A stretch of 5,260 nt of DNA, from NCBI GenBank assembly GCA_002309585.1, contig DBXN01000165.1, forward strand, positions 11,678 through 16,937. Reading direction: 5' to 3'. Positions 1 through 5,260 of this stretch are shown here, piece by piece; the first letter of the stretch is position 1; the number at the start of each line of letters is the position of its first letter. The translations under genes were made by a program, and so were the position numbers. The notes beneath the pieces were generated by a model that saw only the letters and a program-made list of their open reading frames with translations, did no database searches and had not been told where the DNA came from. This stretch comes from Verrucomicrobia bacterium UBA1211. GTDB taxonomy: Bacteria > Verrucomicrobiota > Kiritimatiellia > RFP12 > UBA1067.

Positions 1-92
1 TCGATTTCGCGGATATCGGATATTACATCGGGGTGATGGTCTTTATGCTGGCGGCCGCGCAGGTTGTGACGGATAGCCGTAAAGCCTCGTAA
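1..92 (+). CDS. ABC-2 type permease, GldF-like (3' end only)
   Basis: Only the last 29 codons are present, read from position 3 to a TAA at 90-92; the start lies upstream of the window. The visible peptide begins DFADIGYYIGVMVFML and continues AAAQVVTDSRKAS, that is, a hydrophobic membrane helix followed by a short basic tail. This fits the last transmembrane segment of an ABC-2 type permease. The stronger argument is context: the next gene is a GldG-family protein, and GldF-like permeases are normally encoded directly before GldG. In such systems the permease forms the membrane channel or motor-linked part of an ABC complex with an ATPase (GldA-like) that would be further upstream. The identification is inferred from position and hydrophobicity; the fragment is too short to prove the family. 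Confidence 0.6.
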   Translation, partial: DFADIGYYIGVMVFMLAAAQVVTDSRKAS

Positions 93-94
93 GA

Positions 95-99
95 AAGGA
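95..99 (+). promoter_or_regulatory. Ribosome binding site that decides the start of the GldG-like gene
   Basis: The sequence AAGGA lies 7 bases before the ATG at 107. An in-frame TTG at 101 would be only 1 base from it, so ATG 107 is the better start. Confidence 0.7.
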
Positions 100-106
100 T
101 TTGACG

Positions 107-1993
107 ATGAAGAGCAAGACTTTTTCACGGATCGGCGGCGGTATCGCCGGACTGGCCCTTTTATTGGTGATCATCGGCGCGGTCAACCTGATCCTCTCGA
201 ACCTGCGGTTCCGGGCGGATGTGACGGCGGAACACCTCTACACGCTCTCGAAAGGCTCGAAGGCGATTTTGGGCAAACTGGACAAGGATGTGACGCTGAA
301 ATTCTACTTCAGCGGCAGTTCCGCCGAGATGCCGATGAACCTCAAGACCTACGCCACGCAGGTTCAGGACCTGCTGAAGGAGTACGAGCTGGCCGGTAAG
401 GGCCATGTGCAGCTGGAGGCGTATGATCCGAAGCCGGATTCGGATGCCGAGGAGTGGGCGCAGCGCTACGGGATCGAGCCGCAGCAGGTGAATCCCTTCG
501 GGCAGCCGGTCTACTTCGGGATGGTGGCGGTGTGCGGGGAGAACGAGCAGGTTCTGCCCACCTTCTCGCCCCGGACCGAATCGACGCTGGAGTATGACAT
601 CACCCGGCTGGTCACCCGGACCGTCTGGCCGGAGAAGCCGGTGATCGGGTTGATGAGCAGCCTGACCGATCTGCTGGGCGCGCCGCCGAATCCGATGATG
701 CGCCAGCGCCAGCGCCAGAACCAGGGCTGGGCGGCCTTCACGGAGCTGAAAAAGGACTACGATGTGCGCGAGATCCCGGTTGACGCCGAGAAGATCGATG
801 ACGAGATCAAGACGCTCGTGGTGGTCCATCCGAAGAACCTCTCGGAGAAAGCCCTCTTCGCGATCGACCAGTTCGTGATCCGGGGCGGACGGCTGGTGGT
901 GTGCGTCGATCCGTTCAGCGTGATGGACATGATCGCGAACCAGTCGCAGCAGAACCCGATGATGATGCAGGTGGGCGGCGGCCAGGTCGGACCTTCGACG
1001 CTGGGTAAACTCTTCGAGGCTTGGGGCATCACCTTCGATACCGCCAAGGTCGTGGCGGATATGGCGGCGGCGACGAAACTCAACGCCGGCAACGGCCGCG
1101 CGGAGGAGAACCCCGCCTTCCTCTCGCTCTCCGACAAGAACATGGCTAAAGGCGATCTGTTGACCGCGCAACTCACGCAGGTGATGCTGCCCTTCTCCGG
1201 CGCCTTTACGTTCAAGGAGACGGCGGGATTGACCTTCACGCCGGTGATCACCTCCTCGAAGGACAACTCCTGCCTGGTGGATCAGATGAACGCCCAGTTC
1301 GGTATGAGCGCGATGCGTACCCAGCTGAACCCGGACAACACCGAGCGCGTTCTGGCGGCCCGGTTGAGCGGCACCTTCAACACCGCCTTCCCGAAGGGGC
1401 CGGCGCAGGAGGAGGGTTCCACCAACGCGGTCCCGACGGTGCTTGCGTCGGGTACGGGCACGGTGATGCTCTTTGCGGATTCCGACTTCCTGGCAGACCA
1501 GTTCTGCGTGCAGGTGCTGAACACCCTCTTTGGGTCGATGGTCCAGCCGATCAACGACAACCTCTCCCTCTTCGCCAACACGATCGAACAGTTCGCCGGA
1601 CGCGAGGAGCTGATCGGTATCCGTTCGCGCGGACCGTCGAACCGCCCCTTCGTGAAAGTTGATGCGCTGGAGACGAAGGCGATGAGCAAGTGGCAGAAGA
1701 AGGAAGCCGAGTTCGAGGCGGCCCTTCAGGAGACGCAGCAGCGGCTGCAGGCGCTCCAGAAGCAAAAGAGCGGCAGCGAGCGGCTGATCCTCTCGAAGGA
1801 GCAGCAGGCGGAGATCGCCCAGATCCGGAAGACCCAGGCGGAAACGCGCAAGCAGCTGAAGGGCGTCCGCAAGGAGCTGACGGGCGATATCGACCGGTTG
1901 GGGACGACGCTGAAGGTGATCAATATCGCGCTGGTCCCGTTGCTGGTCATTGTGTTCGGTATCTTCCACGGGGTGCGGCGCAAGGCCCGCTAA
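107..1993 (+). CDS. GldG-family ABC transporter auxiliary protein
   Basis: Encodes 628 residues from ATG 107. An uncleaved N-terminal membrane helix (about residues 8-32, IAGLALLLVIIGAVNLIL) is followed by a large domain opening with DVTAEHLYTLSKGSKAIL, a hallmark start of the GldG/ABC_transp_aux family. The motif YDPKPDSDAEEWAQRYGI and the later block GGRLVVCVDPF also fit that family. Near the C-terminus there is a charged, Gln/Glu/Lys-rich predicted coiled coil (about 526-600), then a second membrane helix (about 604-622, VINIALVPLLVIVFGIF) and a basic tail. The middle is therefore probably extracytoplasmic and anchored at both ends. Two low-complexity Met/Gln/Asn segments (about 195-206 and 278-291) look like surface loops. 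Relatives partner a GldF-like permease, and the permease tail here ends 14 bases upstream, consistent with co-translation. The substrate is unknown. The family call is confident, but gliding function is not implied. Confidence 0.88.
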   Translation: MKSKTFSRIGGGIAGLALLLVIIGAVNLILSNLRFRADVTAEHLYTLSKGSKAILGKLDKDVTLKFYFSGSSAEMPMNLKTYATQVQDLLKEYELAGKGHVQLEAYDPKPDSDAEEWAQRYGIEPQQVNPFGQPVYFGMVAVCGENEQVLPTFSPRTESTLEYDITRLVTRTVWPEKPVIGLMSSLTDLLGAPPNPMMRQRQRQNQGWAAFTELKKDYDVREIPVDAEKIDDEIKTLVVVHPKNLSEKALFAIDQFVIRGGRLVVCVDPFSVMDMIANQSQQNPMMMQVGGGQVGPSTLGKLFEAWGITFDTAKVVADMAAATKLNAGNGRAEENPAFLSLSDKNMAKGDLLTAQLTQVMLPFSGAFTFKETAGLTFTPVITSSKDNSCLVDQMNAQFGMSAMRTQLNPDNTERVLAARLSGTFNTAFPKGPAQEEGSTNAVPTVLASGTGTVMLFADSDFLADQFCVQVLNTLFGSMVQPINDNLSLFANTIEQFAGREELIGIRSRGPSNRPFVKVDALETKAMSKWQKKEAEFEAALQETQQRLQALQKQKSGSERLILSKEQQAEIAQIRKTQAETRKQLKGVRKELTGDIDRLGTTLKVINIALVPLLVIVFGIFHGVRRKAR

Positions 1994-2001
1994 TTGGGAA
2001 C

Positions 2002-2008
2002 GGAGAAG
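2002..2008 (+). promoter_or_regulatory. Ribosome binding site of the DUF4340 gene
   Basis: GGAGAAG, with its GGAG core ending 7 bases before the ATG at 2013. It supports this start over the in-frame upstream ATG at 1950, which lies inside the preceding gene and would add 21 residues, with no membrane character, ahead of the membrane helix. Confidence 0.7.
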
Positions 2009-2012
2009 CGAA

Positions 2013-3197
2013 ATGACGAAGAAAAATCTGATTACGTTGGGTGTTGCGGCGGTTGTGCTGGGAACGGCCGCCTATCTGAGCGGCTCGGGCCGGAAGATGA
2101 AGGCCCCGTCACTGGTCGGCAAGCCGGTGATGGCGGATTTCGATCTCAGCCAGATCGCGAAGATCGAGATCGGGGGGGCCAAGAAGATGACCCTCGCCAG
2201 CACGGATAACGGCTGGGTGCTGGAGTCGCTGTTCGGCTATCCGGCGGACATCACCAAGATCCGGGAGAACCTGCTGAAGCTGAAGGAGCTGAAGGTGGGC
2301 CACGTCGCGGCCGGCAAGAAGCTGGAGGGCGGCAAGATGGTCGATCTCCAGGACGCTTCCGGCAAATCGGTCGCCGCGTTGGCGCTGGGCGAGATGCACC
2401 AGCGCCAGGCGACCGGCCAGATGGCGCAGTTCGGCGGCGGCTCCTATCCCGACGGGCGCTATGTGCAGGTCGGCGATCAGGTCGCGCTGGTGAAGGAGAC
2501 GCTGGAGGCGTTTGACGGCGATCCCAAGAGCTGGGCCGACACCCAGATCGCGGCGGTTCCCGCGGCGGATATCACCGCCGTCCAGATGATCCGGGACGAC
2601 AAGATGGTGAAACTCACCAAGAAGGACGGTGCCTGGACGATGGACGGGCTGACGGAGAAGGAGGAGTTCGACACCTCCAAATCCTATGGCATCGACTCCG
2701 CGTTGAGCTACCTGAACTTCACGGGCGTGATCGATCCCGCCAAGACCGAGGCGGAACTCGGCATCTCGACTGGCGCCGTCTACACGGTGATGCTGAAGAA
2801 CGGTCAGACATACACCGCCAAGATCGGTAACACGGTTGAGAACGGGACAGACCGCTACTTCAAGGTCAAGGCCGCCTTCTCGCCGACCGGCACCAACGAG
2901 GTTGAGAATGCCGCCGCCGCGAAAGCGGTTGAGGCGTTCAACGCCAAGGCGGCGAAGTGGACCTATACCATCGCCTCCTACAGCGCAGACAACATGACCA
3001 AGACCCGCGCCGATCTGGTGAAGGCGAAAGAGGAGCCCAAGAAGGAAGAGGCCAAAGCCGAGGAGCCGAAAGCCGAAGCGCCCAAGGCCGCCGAACCGGT
3101 GAAGACCGAAGCGCCCAAGGCGGAAGCCCCGAAGGCGGAAGCGCCCAAGTCAGACGCCCCCAAAGCCGAGGCCCCCAAGGACGAGGCAAAGAAGTAA
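2013..3197 (+). CDS. DUF4340 domain-containing membrane-anchored protein
   Basis: Encodes 394 residues. A basic start (MTKKN) leads into one hydrophobic helix at about residues 5-22, which looks like a membrane anchor with the rest outside the cytoplasm. The body matches DUF4340 proteins. An early block around residues 48-80 has the pattern IAKIEI, a Gly-Trp at 67-68 and GYPAD at 75-79. A second, similar block starts near 187 (ITAVQMIRDD) with W208, and a strand-rich segment YTAKIGN begins at 267. The repeated strand-plus-Trp pattern suggests two related halves. The last 58 residues (337-394) are a disordered Lys/Pro/Ala/Glu tail. The gene follows the GldG-like gene by 19 bases, as is usual for this family, so it probably serves the same ABC complex. 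No enzymatic motif is visible and the molecular role is unknown. Confidence 0.85.
   Translation: MTKKNLITLGVAAVVLGTAAYLSGSGRKMKAPSLVGKPVMADFDLSQIAKIEIGGAKKMTLASTDNGWVLESLFGYPADITKIRENLLKLKELKVGHVAAGKKLEGGKMVDLQDASGKSVAALALGEMHQRQATGQMAQFGGGSYPDGRYVQVGDQVALVKETLEAFDGDPKSWADTQIAAVPAADITAVQMIRDDKMVKLTKKDGAWTMDGLTEKEEFDTSKSYGIDSALSYLNFTGVIDPAKTEAELGISTGAVYTVMLKNGQTYTAKIGNTVENGTDRYFKVKAAFSPTGTNEVENAAAAKAVEAFNAKAAKWTYTIASYSADNMTKTRADLVKAKEEPKKEEAKAEEPKAEAPKAAEPVKTEAPKAEAPKAEAPKSDAPKAEAPKDEAKK
3021..3194 (+). repeat. Degenerate 12-base repeat coding for an EAPK-type tail
   Basis: In-frame repeats of about 12-15 bases (GAAGCGCCCAAGGCG-like) encode units such as EAPKA, EAPKS and DAPKA. The units are imperfect at the DNA level, with synonymous changes (GCG/GCC, AAG/AAA), which suggests an old repeat kept for its protein composition. 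The encoded segment is highly charged and rich in proline, so it should be extended and unstructured, resembling Pro/Lys-rich spacers of cell-envelope proteins. Confidence 0.8.
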
Positions 3198-3209
3198 CCA
3201 TCCACCGGT

Positions 3210-3242
3210 TGCGGCCGGGAGCGTTTGACCGCCCCGGCCGCA
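3210..3242 (+). terminator. GC-rich hairpin after the DUF4340 gene, possible terminator or processing site
   Basis: Left arm TGCGGCCGGG (3210-3219) pairs with CCCGGCCGCA (3233-3242). Inside it, past a bulged A at 3220, GCG (3221-3223) pairs with CGC (3230-3232) around a 6-base loop TTTGAC. This gives 13 base pairs starting 13 bases after the stop codon. There is no T-run after the stem, so it is not a classical intrinsic terminator. It could be a partial terminator, an mRNA stability element, or a separator between the ABC module and the MoxR module. The structure is seen in the sequence; the function is inferred. Confidence 0.45.
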
Positions 3243-3256
3243 TTCCATCCGCGCAC

Positions 3257-3262
3257 AAGGGA
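3257..3262 (+). promoter_or_regulatory. Ribosome binding site of moxR
   Basis: AAGGGA lies 5 bases before the ATG at 3268, immediately downstream of the hairpin. Confidence 0.65.
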
Positions 3263-3267
3263 TTATT

Positions 3268-4251
<984 letters not shown>

Positions 4252-4257
4252 GGATAA

Positions 4258-4281
4258 GGTTAAAAGGTTAAACGGTTAAAG
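4258..4281. repeat. Tandem 8-base array, GGTTAAAN x3
   Basis: Three perfectly phased units: GGTTAAAA (4258-4265), GGTTAAAC (4266-4273) and GGTTAAAG (4274-4281). Seven bases are constant and only the eighth changes. The array starts 6 bases after the moxR stop codon. Confidence 0.9.
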
Positions 4282-4282
4282 A

Positions 4283-4303
4283 GGGGAACGGGGAATGGGG
4301 AAG
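4283..4303. repeat. Tandem 7-base array, GGGGAAN x3
   Basis: Units GGGGAAC (4283-4289), GGGGAAT (4290-4296) and GGGGAAG (4297-4303). As in the preceding array, only the last base varies. The array carries three evenly spaced G4 runs on the + strand. Confidence 0.9.
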
Positions 4304-4317
4304 CGCTCAACGCTCAA
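4304..4317. repeat. Tandem 7-base direct repeat, CGCTCAA x2
   Basis: Two exact copies at 4304-4310 and 4311-4317, following the GGGGAAN array with no gap and running straight into the small hairpin that follows. Confidence 0.85.
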
Positions 4318-4333
4318 CGGTTGGAGGGAACCG
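4318..4333. repeat. Small inverted repeat in the moxR-DUF58 spacer
   Basis: CGGTT (4318-4322) and AACCG (4329-4333) are exact reverse complements around the 6-base loop GGAGGG. The stem is only 5 base pairs. It sits at the centre of the spacer, where the sequence changes from purine-rich to pyrimidine-rich on the + strand. There is no T-run, so it is not a recognisable terminator. Confidence 0.5.
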
Positions 4334-4345
4334 CCCACACCCCCC

Positions 4346-4385
4346 AACCACCTAACGACTTAACCACCCAACCACCCAACCATCC
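4346..4385. repeat. Tandem 8-base array, AACCACCC-like x5
   Basis: Five phased units: AACCACCT (4346-4353), AACGACTT (4354-4361), AACCACCC (4362-4369), AACCACCC (4370-4377) and AACCATCC (4378-4385). On the other strand the unit reads GGTT plus four variable bases, so it is an inverted-orientation relative of the GGTTAAAN array with the same 8-base period. It ends 3 bases before the ATG of the DUF58 gene. Confidence 0.85.
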
Positions 4386-4388
4386 ATA

Positions 4389-5260
4389 ATGGCTATTGAC
4401 ACCAAAGAATTAATGAAAGCGGTGGGGAAGATCCGCATTCTGACCAACCGCTTGATTGACGAACGCCTGTCCGGTGACTACCACTCGGTTTTCAAGGGAC
4501 AGGGGGTCGAGTTCGATGAGGTGCGGCCATACGTGCCGGGCGATGACATCCGGTCGATCGACTGGAATGTGACGGCCCGGACGGGCGAGCCGCACATCAA
4601 GCGCTTCTCCGAAGAGCGTGAACTGACGGTCATTTTCCTCGTCGATGTTTCGGGATCGCACTGTTTCGGTTCGCGGACGCGCTCCAAAGGCGAGCTGGCG
4701 GCGGAGATGACCTGTCTGCTCGCCATGACGGCGATCCGTAACCAAGACAAGATCGGGTTGGTGCTCTTCAGCGACCGGATCGTGAAATTCATTCCGCCGC
4801 GCAAGGGCCGGACCGCCGTCATGCGGCTGGTGCGCGAGGTGCTCGCCTGCGAGGAGACGCGGGAGAAGACCGACATCACCGCCGCGTTGCGGTTCCTGAA
4901 CGGGATTCAGAAGCGGAAGGCGGTGGTCTTCCTGGTGAGCGACTTCCAGGCAGCGGGGTACGAGCGGGAGTTGCGGGTGACGGCGCGCCATCACGATATC
5001 GTCGCCTGCCCGATCGATGACCCGTGCGAGCGCGATCTGCCCGATGTCGGGCTGGTCGAACTCCAGGATCCCGAAACCGGCGAACTGCTGCTGGTGGATA
5101 CCGGCTCGTCGGCCGTCCGCGCCGCCTTCCATGAGCAGGCCGCCGCGGAGCGGGAACGGCTGGTCCGTTTCTTCAACCGGACCGGGATCGATTTCATCTC
5201 CGCCTCGACCGCCAAACCCTACATCGACGAGGTTCGCGCCCTCTTCCGGCGCCGCGCCAG
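4389..5260 (+). CDS. DUF58 / VWA-like protein, partner of MoxR (3' end cut by the window)
   Basis: Reads 290 codons from ATG 4389 with no stop before the edge. The family usually ends at about this length, so only a little is probably missing. The DUF58 signature is complete: SGDYHSVFKGQG (28-39), then EFDEVRPYVPGDDIRSIDW (41-59), NVTARTGEPHIKRF and EERELT. A VWA-type metal site follows: D86, S88 and S90 in DVSGS, a likely third-loop Thr at T161, and D185 in LVSDF. No membrane helix is visible, so it is probably cytoplasmic. DUF58 proteins are encoded beside MoxR ATPases and are thought to be their adaptor or client; here moxR ends 137 bases upstream. The start at 4389 matches the usual distance to the SGDYHSVFKG motif, but no Shine-Dalgarno precedes it; an alternative ATG at 4413 is also poorly supported. 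The function of the complex is unknown. Confidence 0.93.
   Translation, partial: MAIDTKELMKAVGKIRILTNRLIDERLSGDYHSVFKGQGVEFDEVRPYVPGDDIRSIDWNVTARTGEPHIKRFSEERELTVIFLVDVSGSHCFGSRTRSKGELAAEMTCLLAMTAIRNQDKIGLVLFSDRIVKFIPPRKGRTAVMRLVREVLACEETREKTDITAALRFLNGIQKRKAVVFLVSDFQAAGYERELRVTARHHDIVACPIDDPCERDLPDVGLVELQDPETGELLLVDTGSSAVRAAFHEQAAAERERLVRFFNRTGIDFISASTAKPYIDEVRALFRRRA

Noticed and set aside
161..1969. 602-codon open frame on the - strand opposite the GldG-like gene
   Set aside because: Its translation is an Arg/Leu/His/Asp-rich mixture with no domain pattern and no ribosome site. Such long antisense frames arise from strong GC bias at third codon positions of the real gene, which has clear family motifs on the + strand.
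1950..2012. Upstream ATG at 1950 as start of the DUF4340 gene
   Set aside because: It would add 21 hydrophilic residues before the membrane anchor and overlap the preceding gene; ATG 2013 has a good GGAG site at 7 bases.
1690..2016. 108-codon + strand frame overlapping the end of the GldG-like gene
   Set aside because: It is the +1-type shadow of the coiled-coil region, Ala/Gly/Asp-rich with no recognisable fold, and would overlap two well-supported genes.
3225..3253. TTGACC as a -35 promoter box before moxR
   Set aside because: The bases about 17 nucleotides downstream (TCCGCG region) bear no resemblance to a -10 box, and the hexamer lies in the loop and stem of the hairpin.
4258..4385. 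CRISPR array in the moxR-DUF58 spacer
   Set aside because: Repeat units are only 7-8 bases with no spacers between them and no cas genes nearby.
4396..4423. TTGACA as a -35 promoter box at the DUF58 start
   Set aside because: It lies within the coding sequence, and the AT-rich candidate -10 (ATTAAT) is only 7 bases away; nothing suitable lies at 16-18 bases.
4410..5132. 240-codon open frame on the - strand opposite the DUF58 gene
   Set aside because: Low-information His/Arg/Asp-rich translation; the + strand carries the complete DUF58 signature and VWA metal motif.

Overview
The window is about 60% GC and reads entirely on the + strand as one dense gene run: the tail of an ABC-2 type permease (GldF-like), a GldG-family ABC transporter auxiliary protein, a DUF4340 membrane-anchored protein, a MoxR-family AAA+ ATPase, and a DUF58 protein with a VWA-type metal site that runs off the right edge. 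No RNA genes, insertion sequences, CRISPR arrays or phage genes are visible. The order GldF/GldG, DUF4340, MoxR, DUF58 is typical of free-living Gram-negative bacteria of the PVC group (Planctomycetes, Verrucomicrobia, Kiritimatiellota/Lentisphaerae). That assignment is inferred from gene order and composition only; there is no phylogenetic marker here.

Layout: positions 1-92 hold the permease end. Positions 107-1993 hold the GldG-like protein, 14 bases after the permease stop. Positions 2013-3197 hold the DUF4340 protein, 19 bases further on. A 70-base gap (3198-3267) contains a strong GC-rich hairpin. Positions 3268-4251 hold MoxR. A 137-base gap (4252-4388) is built almost wholly of several different short tandem arrays of 7- and 8-base units. 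The DUF58 gene starts at 4389, directly after the last array.

How the genes may work together: the first three look like the membrane part of an ABC system. GldF would be the permease, GldG a protein with an extracytoplasmic domain anchored at both ends, and DUF4340 a single-pass protein with an extracytoplasmic domain. The ATPase would lie upstream, outside the window. MoxR and DUF58 are the start of a MoxR/Bat-type module, in which a AAA+ chaperone-like ATPase acts on a VWA-domain partner, often followed by more VWA (BatA/BatB-like) genes. The genes themselves form a known conserved neighbourhood of poorly understood function. Gld names here do not imply gliding motility.

The least ordinary part is the 4252-4388 spacer: four consecutive micro-arrays (GGTTAAAN x3, GGGGAAN x3, CGCTCAA x2, then AACCACCC-like x5) and a small hairpin, with G-rich sequence on opposite strands at its two ends and no visible Shine-Dalgarno before the next gene.
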